Below, in pieces: positions 23,384 through 36,795 of a stretch of DNA of 64,000 nucleotides. The notes beneath the pieces are model-generated. The model was given only the letters and a program-made list of their open reading frames with translations, did not search any database and was not told the origin of the DNA. Each line of letters begins with the position of its first letter. The first letter of the stretch is position 1. The translations under genes and the position numbers were made by a program. This stretch comes from Glandiceps talaboti (Eukaryota > Hemichordata > Enteropneusta > Spengelidae). The stretch spans positions 5,162,861-5,226,860 of the forward strand of contig NC_135564.1 in NCBI RefSeq assembly GCF_964340395.1. Direction: 5' to 3'.

Positions 23384-23401
23384 CATACATACATACATAC
23401 A

Positions 23402-23435
<34 letters not shown>

Positions 23436-23447
23436 CATACATATATT
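23018..23447. repeat. (ATAC)n microsatellite, about 430 bp
   Basis: Nearly uninterrupted ATAC/CATA repeat with a few TTAATAC, ATATATAC and ATGTAACAT interruptions spaced through it, suggesting amplification of larger blocks. All ORFs in it (YVCM, THIHTY) are artefacts. Confidence 0.98.
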
Positions 23448-26400
23448 AGTTCTGACTCAAATGAATTGTCCTGTACGTACAGCTCTATCATTGATGAAAG
23501 TTCAAAGTATGCTAAGCTATAATTTACTGACTGCAATAATCTATTGTTAAGGCCATACATCAGACAGTAATCATATGCAATCATTAAAATGCAGATTCAA
23601 GTTGAACATATGACATTCTCATGATTCTACTGTGTGAAAATGAAGATAAAAGCTGCATGTAATGTACAAAGTGCATTGACCTCTAGATATGCTACAATTA
23701 CAATTAATGACATTTTATCACCCGAAGACAGTTTCAGTGAAAATGTAGTCTGGTTACCATAGTTACCACTTTAGAGTAACAAAGATTAAAGATCAGTTAC
23801 TGAGAAAGACAATTTAGGTTAACAGGTGTCGTTGGTGATATCAAACAAACCCTTATTTACAGAAAATTAACTCTGAGACCTATCAAAATAAATAAGTAGG
23901 TGTTGGTACAGTCTTAACATTGAAGACAAAGTAGTGATGAAGCATTTTAACTTATAGAAATATTCACGAATATTGTTACATTTTTCATGAGAAAAATTCC
24001 TTACAAAGATTTCTCTAAAAAATAACTCAGACCTGTTGAAATAAGTAGGTGCAGTATATATAGTACACACCAAAAATGAGAGAGATTCAGTTTCTAAAAC
24101 AGTTGACTATTTAATAGCAGAAATTACCATTTTTAGTTATGACCCAATCACCATGAATATACAAATTCTAAATATTTTTCTAATATTTCCCTTGTCTATT
24201 ACAGGATATGCAAATTTTATTAAATAGACAGTATATTAATTTAAAAAAAAATATTTTATTGAGAATAATGTCAGTTTTGCTCAATATCTATTATTATCAA
24301 ATAAAAAGATATCATTTACAATTATAATTCAAGTGGTTTTTTTTTTAAAAAGAAAATTACCCTGTAAATAGTAAATAGAGTGTGAATTTCACTTTTATGT
24401 GCATTTTTAAGTCTGTTTGGGTAATGTCTGAGTTTTTGTTTGATGTGGAATAATGTCATTTTTTTCATTGTCAAACATGGAAACATGGATTTATGTTTTG
24501 CATCAAATGAAGGTAATAACAAGTCAATATGATTTTGAACCAAAATTGTTATTTGTATATACCCCCCCCCCCCCCCCCCACAAAATAAAATAAAAAAATT
24601 AGAAAATAAAAATTGCAAATTGTACACCATGGAATAATAGCACCCTTAAATGGCATGCATATTTTACTGTCTAACAAGTGTAACTGTCAAACATTTTCAA
24701 AAAGATCTAAAATTCAAGTACAGATTGAAGTTGAAGCATTTGAGTTATAGAAATATTCATTAAATTTATATTTTTGACGCAATAATATGCCATGGACATG
24801 ACATGACCCAACAACAATCTAAAAAACAATTTAGGCTTGACAAATTTTGTCTACTAATGGCTATACCGAAATTAACATGTTCTGTATGAATGAGCAAGGC
24901 TGTCACCATGGCAACCTACAATGTAACACTATTATTTATTTAAAACATGATGTACATGTACTTGCCAATTAACATTTTTTGAAATGTTTTAATAAAGGTT
25001 GCAAGTAATTCCATCACTATTCCAATTTCCTTGTTCTTTCTCTATTAATTAAAAATATTAATTATATATGAATTGGTTGGTCGCCATGGTTACAAGTATC
25101 ATTTTTTGTTAGCATGGCTGACTGTTGCTACAGGCATGGTAAAGTGTCTCCATGTGCATATATGACTTTGAAAGTCGTAAACTCCTAGGCCAATTGTAGA
25201 GAATAAATACCTTAAATCATAACTGTTTGGGTGTTTGGTACATGTAAAGATATACTGAAATGAAATGTTCCAGGCTTTTAATTATAAAAAAAAGCCATGT
25301 TGATATGTATGCTACACGTACATAGAGATGACATTTTCATGATATTCCTGCCATGAATGATGTAATTAATCATTATTCAGCCACAATGAAGAAAGAGTAC
25401 AGTTTTGATAAAATTGACAGATTCATGGCAGGGCTTACTATGTAGTACCTTTCCTGTCAACATATTGCATAGTACATGTATGACTCACTAGTGACCATTG
25501 ACAGCTATATACACAATTAGAGTGCATAGTAACTGCCACAGCAACATGAAAATAAGAAAACATCAAACATGAAGTAGGACATCCCCCCCCCCACCACCAC
25601 CAATAATAATTTGTTAATTATAATCTATAGGAAAAACATAATGGATAGAAAATATCAAACACAGTCATTGTAACTGTTAATATATATACCACCACCTGTT
25701 ACATACAATAATACTCTGTTCAAACTAATAACTAATTTTTGCATTTATGAAACCATATATATGAATGATCTTTTAGGGATCCATCAACTCTATAGCCCTG
25801 CCATATGCTTTTTACTCTGAACAATTGTAAGATGGAATTCCATGGCTTGTGTTCTACTTTGGAGTATAATTACTATGTTTTTATTCAGAATTTTGAATTG
25901 GGGTCTATAAATTATTTATAATATCATTCTGGTGATTCAATATTTTCTTTGACATTTATATTGGGCTTGAATGTGATAAAGTGCATTTGTGTATGTGTGT
26001 GATCAATGCCTATATTCAGTGTTTTGAACCATTAGGGAACATCAGACATAATGTACCTTTGATAATCAGAATATTAAAATAAGATTGGCATAAAGTGTTT
26101 GCTATTCAGGATATCATATTCACAACTGTTGACTAAAATATTATAATGTCAACTTAAATAGGAGAAACTCAATAGTCCACACGATAAGGAATCTGTATTT
26201 TCTGGTAACGCTGTTAATATAGTTTCTCATCATACATATTTAATATGATTGGGTGGTTGGTCAGTTAACGCCACACCAGGAAATAAAGCTATTTTTGTAA
26301 AGCACTTGGAGCAAAAAGTTGGAAAGCGCTAAATAAAAACCTACATTATTATTTTATTATTATTCATAAACTTTGAGTTCTCCGAGAGTCATTTCATGAT

Positions 26401-29400
26401 TTCACATCATATAGATTTCACTCCATTGCCAAAGAACATTAAATTGAAACTCTTTTTCTTACACTTGTTCTTTCAATGGAACACCAGTGCATTATGTGTC
26501 TTAGCAGACATCAGTGAATATATGTTAGGTGTACACTGAATATTCATGACTCCTAAAAGCATATTTCCTCAAGAAAAAAAAAAGGCAGCAGTAAGTGTGC
26601 TTATATATTATGTATATTGATTGTTTCACTCATACATTTAACAGTCTGGATGACTTCGAAATGAAAAAGTCAGATGGACACTTTGAACTTACTATACAAG
26701 TAAAAAAGGCCCCAAATTTCAGTGAAAAACAATAAGATTTTCACTCAGATATGTGCCTGTGGTGCCATTATGTTGTGCTTTTTTCTGATCAGCCATAGAA
26801 GATGTCATTTTCTTTTAATTTTTTTGGTCACTGAGTTTTAGAAACTGTCAGGTCATTTAGATAATGAGAAACACAGTAATAAAAATAGTCATATCTCCTA
26901 TATTATTCCTGTCATAACGTATTAAATTTTATTATTCTTCGAAAACGTTGCTGTCAGACTCAAGCTTTGAAAATGATAAATATTTCAAACTGCAATTATG
27001 TGTCCTATGTATAACTTGTACACATTACCAGTAATTACTCTTTACTCCATGCTTACAACTTGCTACATAATTACAACATATAAATTATTCATGATTGCGT
27101 TCGACTTGTCTGTCTAGAATTCCCATGCAAAATATCCAAATTCTTTCATGTCTCAGATTGGACATTTGTAATAATGAAGTAATATTTGGAATGTATTTCG
27201 GCATTTTGGTGCATCCAACAAAATACAAGAACCAAAAGTAAGAAAAGGGACATACAAATAAGTTATACAGCTAATCACATTAACATCACGACAAATAACA
27301 GTATCCCAAAAGAACTATAAGTGTTGCAATTATAGAGGACTGAATTTCACACAAAAATGTGAAAAAGATAATAAACAGGTTTTGTATGCACAAGACTAAT
27401 ATTTTTTACCAAAAATGTAGAACCAGAAAGACAGTCAACTCTACTAAATTCATAATTCCTTATTAAAATTCAATTATTAATATGAAATGAGCCTCGGAAA
27501 TATACTGTTCAAACTTTTGCCGTTACTTTGTGCTAGAAAACTCCAACCCATTCTCAGTTAAAATCATGGAAAAAAATGTTGGACTGTCGTACAAATGTTT
27601 GAAATAGAGGTCAAATTTTGTCAAAATTTAGTCATTTTAGAATCCAATATGGCTGCCAAATGCTATGTTAACTCCATGGGAAAATATAAGATTTGTGATT
27701 TTCTTAAAAACAAGATGGTGAACTCCCAAATTTCTTTTATTTCTTGAAGAACCAGGAACAAGCTGATAGTCTTGATTGAAACAGGGCAAAATTAAATGAT
27801 GAGTGTCATATGTTTTGTGAGGGGAGGACTTGATTAGTTGTGTAACAACTACTTCCACACCCTTTTCCCCAAATAACACGTTTATGTATATACATAAGGA
27901 TATTTAGTTCTGGTCTGTATCACATTTTTTTTTGTACGTGGGAATAAATTATTATTATTATTATTATTATTTTCATATAGCAAAGTGTGAAGAGAAATGA
28001 AGTTTCCATTTTCATGGAAATTCATCCCAAAGTGCATTCTACCATAAAATAGTATAAATTAGATATGACCCAGTGCTCCTGCCATATTTGAATTGCCCAA
28101 CACTAAAATATTGGAAGAATATGGCTTGCTAAAAGCTAGCAATGAAAGGAATATATTAAACATACTTAATTAGGAAGAATATTTCAGTCTGAAAATGCAT
28201 TTGAAACAAAAAATGTCCAGTGTCATGTAGATTTCCTTTAATTTGGAAAATTAAACAATAATCAACCACTTCATTACATTCCTTCTGAGACAAACATATA
28301 CTATTAGTATTTAATTTATTAGAACCAACATTATATTACAAAATCAAACACACACGGGACAATGCATGTAAAGCCCCATTAAATTATTTATAATTTCATG
28401 AGATGAAAACTAAAGTGACATTTTTATTGATTTTATTTTATTCATCATAATTAAGATCATAGCCCTGAAGGCATAATCACTAATCAACATTCTATACTTC
28501 AATACGTTGCATAATTTTCAAAAGTGTGAACAGTCACAGAATATTTCATACAGCAAGGCAAATTAAGTTTCACTATTCTACCTGAAGGACTAATGTTACA
28601 ATATTTATATGGATGAGCAAAAATTTACAAAAAAATTAAAATGACAGTTAGGATAGCTGAAATATTGTAGTAGCCTCCTCAATCCTTCAAGGCTACATGT
28701 AGGCTATAGAATCTCAGACTAGTAAAGTAATCATAGCCCAATGAATGGCGATATATTTGGCTTGACAATGTCGTCTGCCAATATGTATAGATCCAATTTA
28801 TCCAAGTCTAATCATTGGGTACAAAATGACACCATTTTTAACTAAGTTTCACACCTAAGTTGGCTTTCAAGGACACTATAGAATCAAAACCAAACCAAAT
28901 TGTGAAGATTCAAAAGAACGGAAGAAGAATGAATCACTATAATAGAGATTGCACAAAAGGGAGTTTAGATATGACCTTTGAACCTCCGTACAGACAGAAA
29001 CAAGGTGTGAACAGATGACTTTTGACCTCTGCACTGTGAGTTGTCAATATATGACTGTTCCAACTTGTTGCATGGCTATTTGGAGTAAACAAATTAAAAT
29101 GAAACCAACATTGCAATAAAATTTTACTTTTAATCTTGAAGTGAAATGGCAGATTGTAATGATCTGTTTCTTTTACTAAGTTCATATTGAAGTTTGAAAA
29201 CATTGTAAATTTTGTATGTTTATGAAAATAACTTTTAGGATAGTGCAGATTATTGCTGTAATAATGTCCAGCAATAGTCGAATTTCCATTTCCAAATACA
29301 TTGTATGAGACCACATTGCATATGTCACCATCACTTTTTAGCTTATTTTGTCTTTTAATACATTTGCAAAGGATAATACTTTGTGAATGATTTAGTAAAA

Positions 29401-29980
29401 GTTTGGATTGTTTCATTCACTTTCACTTTATCAGTACGGAGCAGGCATCAATCAGAAATTAAGTGGAAGTGATGTATACTTCCTTTCTGCAAGTTGTCAC
29501 TGTGACTGTTTCTGTTAGTTTAGTATAGTTGCTATATGTGTAGTTGTTCTCTAGGATCTCTTTCTAACAAAAAGTGAAATGAACAAATTTTATCGAAAAT
29601 CTAGCTAAATCTCATATTAGTACTGGAGCAAGGATGAACAGCGCATATCAGTAGCAAACCATAACACACTTTACTACAAACTCAACCTCCAGTTTGAATG
29701 TAAAGGACATAAGGATGTGATAACATCATCACATTTATATATATCAACACTCCAACAGTATAAACTGTCACTGTTGGTGGTAAAAACAGAATTCTGTGCT
29801 AGAGAAATCCATTTGACTATACAGTGAAGATGATCTTAACATGTATAGGACTTGACTAATTGTTATAATTGTAATTTTATAGTAACTGAGTAGTCAACAA
29901 TCCGTTTAATGGGATTTGATTTCTTATATTCAGTTTACCACATAGGTTATGTCGAAATTTGTTATCGTCAACTAAACTGT
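23448..29980. other. Gene-poor AT-rich region
   Basis: No exon or domain recognised on either strand. It contains a poly-C run (24561-24578), a SINE-like 3' tail at about 26245-26365 (AAAGCACTTGGAGC, AAAGCGCTAAATAAA, then ATT repeats), and another ATT-repeat tail at about 27945-27972. A 159-codon minus ORF at 28937-29416 has no family signature and AT-rich composition like its surroundings. Confidence 0.6.
26245..26365 (+). mobile_element. SINE-like 3' tail fragment
   Basis: GTAAAGCACTTGGAGC and GGAAAGCGCTAAATAAA followed by (ATT)n is a tail type shared by many tRNA-derived SINEs. The 5' head is not present or is too diverged to see. Confidence 0.45.
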
Positions 29981-30033
29981 CAACAGTTGTCTAAACTTTT
30001 TTTTTGTAATTTATCTTTAATACTATTGTCACT

Positions 30034-30362
30034 GAAATTAATAGAATTAAAACATAATATGGTGTGCATTGGACATTCCAAGATTACTGTTCTAATCCAC
30101 CAGACTTTCATTTCTATGAATATTCATGAGCGCCCTTGTGTATGGAACATCTAACTCAGACGCCTGGTTAACCACTAGTGGGTGTTTGAAGAGATAGTAC
30201 AGACGCTAGATTATATTTTATGTTTTTGAATCCTCAGTGAGTAGCGCGCATTCTGTATGTGCATTGTACGTGTTGACTATTGAAATGAAAGTCTGGTGGA
30301 TTAGAACAGTAGTCTTGGAATGTCCAATGCACACCATATTATGTTTTAATTCTATTAATTTC
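30034..30362. repeat. 81-bp inverted repeat, 80/81 identical, 167-bp spacer
   Basis: Left arm 30034-30114 and right arm 30282-30362 are reverse complements with one mismatch (AGATTA against AGACTA). Arm ends are GAAATTAATAGAATT and ACTTTCATTTC. A transcript would fold into an 81-bp hairpin. It may be a foldback element or a recent inverted duplication. A SINE starts immediately after the right arm. Confidence 0.93.
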
Positions 30363-30364
30363 AG

Positions 30365-30638
30365 GGTTGTCGGTGGCCGAGTGGTTAAACCACTTGCCTC
30401 TTACCACTGCGGTCGGGGTTCAAACCCCATTCAGGGTTCGATTAAATTTACCACGCTGTAAGTAAGAAGAGTGTCGTTCAGTTTGACTCTACCGAACAAC
30501 GCAGGTTTTCCCCGGGTACTCCGGTTTCCTCCTGCATTAACACTGAACCCATGAGGGATGGCCCTCACTGGACTTCTTGGGAGACAAGTGTTTATATGCT
30601 TAAAGAACTATCCAGTATAAATAAAGATTATTATTAGA
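30365..30638 (+). mobile_element. tRNA-derived SINE
   Basis: The head GTCGGTGGCCGAGTGGTTAA has the RNA polymerase III A box, and GGTTCAAACCC (30417-30427) is the B box at tRNA spacing. The body contains CCCCGGGTACTCCGGTTTCC, and the tail is ATAAAGATTATTATTA. The head resembles a Leu- or Ser-type tRNA but lacks a pairing acceptor stem, so it is not a functional tRNA gene. Confidence 0.85.
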
Positions 30639-31059
30639 TTGTATGTTATAGGTTATGTATTTGCACACAATGAGTATTTAAATGAAATATATTTCAGAAG
30701 GTTTTTTAGGAGTACGACAAACTATCTGCATAATAAGACTTGGATTGTCAAAGATTAACAAAGAGTAATCGCGTCAACAGTTCAGATACTAAACTATAGT
30801 AATTCCCATTCAAAAAAGATATAGTCAGTTTTGTGGTAAAATGCCATCAAAATTGAAAAAGGAAGCAATGATAAATACATACCCATTTCAAAGTGCTAAT
30901 TATCATGCTATATATTCCTAAACACTGTGTTTTCAATTTACTGTTTAGGAGAAACCACTTAATGAAATTGGTTACGACAAAGTAGGCAATTAAAAGTTCT
31001 TACTCTATGATTGAAATATGTCATGGTGTCTGATTATCAGGTCAAGGTAAACTTGCCAT

Positions 31060-31335
31060 GTTAAAGGCCATTCAACAGGTGTGCCATATATTACCTTATT
31101 AAAAGGTCATTCAACAGGTGTGCCAAATTACCTTATTAAAAGGTCATTCAACAGGTGTGCCAAATTTCCAGTTAAAGGAGCCATTCAACTAGTGTGTCAA
31201 TTTAACAAGTTTGCCAATTTTCCAAATTGAAGGCCTTTCAACAGATGTGCCATATATTTCAAGTTATAGGCCATTCAACAGGTGTGCCATATATTTCCAG
31301 TTAAAGGCCTTTCAACAGGTGTGGCAAATTTCCGG
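31060..31335. repeat. About 35-bp minisatellite, about 7-8 copies
   Basis: Diverged copies of AAAGGCCATTCAACAGGTGT plus GCCAAATTTCCAGTT, ending in a poly-G tract (31334-31349). It lies just 5' of the exon at 31486. Confidence 0.88.
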
Positions 31336-31485
31336 GGGGGGGGGGGGGGTGCAGCCAGTGCTGCCAACCACAGGCCCCATTTTGTATCAAAAGAAATCTG
31401 AAAATATAGAAATGTTTAATTGTATTATCAGTAAAATAATATTCATCTAGAGTTATTGTTAATGATAATTTTCTTTTGCTTTTAG

Positions 31486-33220
31486 GCACAACCACCACCT
31501 CAAGGGTATGCACCCCCACTTCAGGGGTATGCACCCCCTCCTCAAGGTTATGCACCCCCTCCTCAAGGTTATGCACCTCCTCCTCAAGGTTATGCACCTC
31601 CTCAACAGGGATATGCTCCCCCTCCTCAGTACCCACCACAGGGATATGCTCAACCACAGCAAGCAGGATATGCAAGTCAACAGACAACAAACACTGTCAT
31701 TGTAGCAGGAGGTGCCCCAGCAACAACTACAGTTATCACTGAAAGGTAAGTATCATATCCAAAGTCAAAATGCTTTCCACCTCCCCTTTCTCAAGTTGAA
31801 GTTGCACAAAGATTTTCCAGCAACTATAAAAAAAATAAAAGAATTTTTAGAATTTTTCATGACTGGTGTGTATATAGCAACATATTTCAAATAATGATAA
31901 TGTTAAAAATAATCATAATAACATTGTTTTTAATACAGAGCTTTCCCACTCTGTGCTCAAGTCGCTTTACAATTATTACCCCTGGCACAGATCTATAGAA
32001 GTACAACAGCCCACAAATACTTCCTCGTCTTCTTGAGGAGATAAAATCCATTGCAGCCTTTGTAAATGCATAGGATTAAAGCATTCACATCGCAACCTCA
32101 TAGCTTTAGGAGTATATAAAACCATTATAGTGCACGTGTCTACTGCGAAATTATTGTAGGGGAACCAAGATGAGGATGCATTTCGTTATGTTTATGGAAC
32201 TGAGAAAAGTCTCCCTACATTGTGTAACCTATATAAACATTATAGACATTGGAAAATCAGTCTTAGATATGACCTGCTGAACAGTCGGGCAAAGCATTTT
32301 TTGGACATAAACAACGTTGGGAGCTTCACCTCTGTGGAACAAATGATCACCCAATGCAGAGGCCAGCTGTGAGAGCAAATAAAGTTTATGTTTGTGTTGT
32401 TTACCATCACCATGTTTTTTTCACTGAAATTTAAGTACTTTTATCTGTTTTTCTTCTACAAGGCGAAGCGGTGTGAATCATTGCCTGCATTGCATCATAA
32501 CCTTATTCTTTCCACTGTGGATCTTTGTCTGGATTTTCCTGGTATGTATACACTATTGATATTTATAACCCATATAGTAATTGTATTATTTCGTCATATT
32601 CCAGTTATCAGAAAGACAAAAGACTGCATAGTTGGCCATTAGGAGTGCTATACAGGTGAATGACATGCCATGTTATCAGAAAAACAAAAAGTTGCAAAGT
32701 TTGGCCACTAGGAGTGCTGTACAAATGAAAATGATAGTCCAGTTATCAGAAAGACAAAAGATTGTATAGTTTGGCCACTAGGAGTGCTGTTCATAGTCCA
32801 GTTATCAGAAAGACAAAAGATTGTATAGTTTGGCCACTAGGAGTGCTGTTCATAGTCCAGTTATCAGAAAGACAAAAGATTGTATAGTTTGGCCACTAGG
32901 AGTGCTGTTCATAGTCCAGTTATCAGAAAGACAAAAGATTGTATAGTTTGGCCACTAGGAGTGCTGTTCATATTTCAGTTATCAGAAAGACAAAAGATTG
33001 TATAGTTTGGCCATGAGGAGTGCTGTTCATAAGTACCTCACATTGCACTTTTTGCAGTAAACTCACAAATCAAATGTCATCAGCCTCACTTCCAAGTCCT
33101 TAATACAGCATTTCCTGTTTGATTGTGGAAAATGTATATGGTATATGTGTACAACTAAATAATCTTTAACTGTATAAATTGTATTTTTTTTAATTAAAAC
33201 AGTGTATCACAGACGGGTAG
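31486..33220 (+). CDS. Proline/Gln/Gly/Tyr-rich small membrane protein, 3' exons
   Basis: Exons 31486-31745, 32463-32541 and 33203-33220 (tentative last exon, CITDG then TAG). The first is preceded by TTTGCTTTTAG and carries seven repeats of the type PPPQGYA, then TNTVIVAGGAPATTTVITE. The second continues RSGVNHCLHCIITLFFPLW and then IFVWIFL, a Cys-containing hydrophobic segment long enough to enter a membrane. Phases agree (2, then 0). The protein is a paralogue of the minus-strand gene at 42150-44059, with the same order: Pro-rich N-terminus, V-rich spacer, VNHxLHC, FF.PW.FVW. The layout resembles BRI3/LITAF-like small membrane proteins, but I cannot name the family. Exon(s) with the start codon were not found upstream. 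Poly(A) signals may be AATAAA near 35230 or 35401. Confidence 0.72.
32604..33033. repeat. 59-bp minisatellite, about 7 copies
   Basis: Unit GTTATCAGAAAGACAAAAGA, TTGTATAGTTTGGCCACTAG, GAGTGCTGTTCATAGTCCA. The four central copies are virtually identical, so amplification is recent. It lies in the last intron of the proline-rich protein gene. Confidence 0.95.
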
Positions 33221-35590
33221 GTGCCACTTTGTGAAGATAGAAGATACACATACCAGGTTGAAAAATGGTTTTTAGATCAGATTTGAATCTAAGCTGGACC
33301 AATTTGACACTAATATATTCAAGATAATTGTATACTCTTGAGAATGTTATATGAAAGTTCATTTACATGCATTTTAATGCATTAAAAATTATGTTAGTAG
33401 TAATTAGAAATTCATTTTTTTAGTATCAAATGATATGTTTTCAACAACAAAAAAATACCTATGTTTAACTCTATCCTGAAAGGCCAGTTTGAAAGATAAT
33501 CCGATTTTCACACATAACACAAAAAATCTTGTCACCATTTCAAGACGATATGTACAAAAAAGATATTTATAAATGTACAATGTATGGCAATTTTAACACT
33601 GCAATTGGTCAACTGAATTTGTATACTTACTAGTAATTCAGATCAGTAGAATTTTGAGAGGCTTGGTTTGTTTTCTTTTGAATTGCAAATTTAGATAGAT
33701 AACTGTTGTATGTGTATTGTCCAATGTCATTAGGAAAGGCTTGATATGAAATTGCAATAATTGGCCAGGAGACCCAAGTGATGTATAAATGTGTTCATAT
33801 GTGATGTAAAACGTACATTGAAGCTGAACACATATTCCTCACATGCTTATGTATCACTCTAGAAAAGATTTAATCTTTGCAATGCAATGACAGACCTCCA
33901 TGGTGCAGGAGTGCAAGTGAGATGTAAATACTCAGGTATTTCCCGCGAGTGCTAGCGGTGTTCTCTTTGGGCATACTTTCAAGCCAGAACGGAGCATAAG
34001 CGTGTGAAAATGCCGCAGGAACCACTGTTTGCATGAGTGCAAATACCCCTGAGTATGGAACTCACATGGCATGTGGTTCTGCTCGTTGATCAGGAACACC
34101 AAATTTCTGTTTCATCATACTGTGTGTGATTGTGTGATCACGGAATTTTGTGTACAATGAAGGACTGTGCACTTGTGCATATTAAATTTGCATACAGGTA
34201 TGCAATAGTGTGTTTTGATATTGCAATGTAGAACAAATACCTCTGTGTGCACCCACATCAGCTCGCACATAATCACTGGTACAGATGTAACAATTTTATT
34301 TATCATATATACCCTAGCATGCCGCACAGTGTCACAATATCGAAAATACTGCATTCAAAAGTAACAATTAATTCTTGTCATATCACAAAAACACATTCCA
34401 AAATTTCGAAATTAAGATGCTAAATAATCCTTATTGATAAAGCATGTATGGCCAAATCATTTGTGAACCTTATAATTTGTGCAACTAATGTATTCTCATA
34501 AGTTTTGGCTTTCTGCCATAACTAGTCCTTGGTCTATGATTCCATACTTGAGCATTAAAGGTTATTATTAATATACCTGAATATGTAAAGCAGTTTCCTG
34601 ATTGTAAAGGAAATGTTAAAAATTGATTCTAGCCTAGAATCTATTCATGTGGGATTTTTGCTATCACTGTTCCCCCTATGCCTGGTATTTCACTGTAATG
34701 GCCATGTACATGTATTCAAGCCTGAATTAGATGACGATTTCCCACAGCGATGTATCAACCCCATGTCTATGTCATGAAATCTATCCTTTTGTGATTGGAT
34801 GATTCCTACTGTGTTCATTGATATTCATAATGTTTATTTACGTCCTCTCACAATTGGAAAAATTTCAAACCCAATAAGAACTTGCCCGTTTTTTTCTGGC
34901 CAAAACCTTCATTAAGTAACAGACTACTACTAGTACTAGTGAAATGCCAGGACACAGGTGATAGGTAAGAATAGCCAATATCCTCACATGACTGGATACT
35001 ATGTTACATTGTATCATATATATATTGTCAGTGTTATTATCAGAAAAGGTTAGATTATTCTAATACTTTTTTATTTGTCGGTTTACTTTGTACAGCTACA
35101 AAACTACAACCAAGGTTATTATTTGTCAAAAGTATACGGTCCAGCTACGCAACATGAACCACTTTTGTCAATATTTTCCTCTGTGCCATTTAGTGGAAGT
35201 GTTATTGAAAATATGTGTAACCTGTATAACTAATAAATGTATTTAGTATAGAAAGAGTTACAATGTAACGTTTACAGACACGGTTTATTTGGTGAAGAGG
35301 GTGACTTGAATAATGTCTTTGCTGTCTGAACTAACACCAAATTACTCTGGATTTGAATGTGTTGTGTCTGGTAATCTTAACCTTGATTAATTATAACTTT
35401 AATAAAACATTGTTACATTTATACTACACTTGATTCAGTTAATACAGACTCATACATAGACACCCAGGCCAGGCTCTCAGTGACTACCATTTTCAAAGGG
35501 GAAAAAAAACATTACCATGAGTTTATGTATGCCATATCTACTATGCCTTTTTTGCACTTTTACAATTAAAATCACAAAATCTGAAACAAA
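33221..35590. other. 3' UTR or intergenic AT-rich region
   Basis: Follows the stop of the plus-strand gene. Possible poly(A) signals near 35230 and 35401. No other gene recognised; short ORFs lack family features. Confidence 0.45.
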
Positions 35591-35594
35591 ATGT

Positions 35595-36795
35595 CATCTG
35601 GATCTGCAAGAATCGTACCAACACGGCTACACTTTATCGTCTGGCTCAACAAAATGGTACTAACACTGCTACATTTTATTGTCTGGCTCAACAAAAATCT
35701 TTCCAACGCTGCTACATTTTATGGTCTGGCTCAAGAAAAATCGTATTTACACTGCTACATTTTATCGTCTGGCTCAACAAAAATCTTTCCAACACTGCTA
35801 CATTTTATTGTCTGGTTCAACTAAAATCGTACAAACACTGCTACATTTTATCGTCTGACTCAACAAAAAGCGTACTAGCACTGCTACATTGTATCGTCTG
35901 GCTCAACAAAATTCATACCAACACGTACTGCTACATTTTATCGTGTCTCTACGAAAATCGTACAAACACTGCTATATTTTATTGTCTGGCTCAATGAAAA
36001 TTGTACAAACACTGCTACATTTTATCGTCTGACTCAGCAAAAAGCGTACTACCACTGCTACATGTTATTGTCTGGCTAAATGAAAAGTGTACTAGCACTG
36101 TTACATTGTATCGTCTGGCTCAACTAAAGTCATACCAACACGTACTGCTACATTTTATCGTCTGGCTCAACAAAAATCTTTCCAACACTGCTACATTTTA
36201 TTGTCTGGTTCAACTAAAATCGTACAAACACTGCTACATTTTATCGTCTGACTCAACAAAAAGCGTACTCTAGCACTGCTACATTGTATCGTCTGGCTCA
36301 ACAAAATTCATACCAACACGTACTGCTACATTTTATCGTCTGTCTCTACGAAAATCGTACAAACACTGCTATATTTTATTGTCTGGCTCAATGAAAATCG
36401 TACAAACACTGCTACATTTTATCGTCTGACTCAGCGAAAATCGTACAAACACTGCTAAATTTTATTTTCTGGCTCAATGAAAATCGTACAAACACTGCTA
36501 CATTTTATCGTCTGACTCAACAAAAAGCGTAGCACTGCTACATGTTATTGTCTGGTTTAATGAAAAGTGTACTAGCAGTAGCACTGCTACACTGTATCGT
36601 CTGGCTCAACTAAAGTCATACCAACACGTACTGCTACATTTTAGCGTCTGGATCAACGAAAATCGTACGAACACTGCTAAATTTTATCGTCTGACTCAGC
36701 AAAAAGCGTACTAGCACTGCTACATGTTATGGTCTGGCTCAAATATCTTTGCTACTAGGATTTTTGTTGAGCCAGACGATAAAATGTAGTTAGTG
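35595..36795. repeat. 43-45 bp satellite-like array, about 26 copies
   Basis: Unit AACACTGCTACATTTTATCG, TCTGGCTCAACAAAAATCGT plus a few bases. Higher-order blocks of several units (with CACGTACTGC variants) recur within the array. The right end (about 36750-36795) is an inverted copy: TTTTTGTTGAGCCAGACGAT, AAAATGTAG. A related single copy is found near 53265-53345. Confidence 0.93.

Noticed and set aside
22923-23584. Long ORFs of YVCM or THIHTY repeats
   Set aside because: Translation of an ATAC microsatellite.
28937-29416. 159-codon minus ORF
   Set aside because: No domain, AT-rich composition like the surroundings, no splice partners that make sense.
30365-30435. tRNA gene (Leu/Ser-like)
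   Set aside because: A and B boxes are present but the 5' and 3' ends do not pair into an acceptor stem, and a SINE body and ATT tail follow.
31301-31690. 129-codon minus ORF rich in HNLEEEV
   Set aside because: Antisense of the proline-rich exon repeats on the plus strand.
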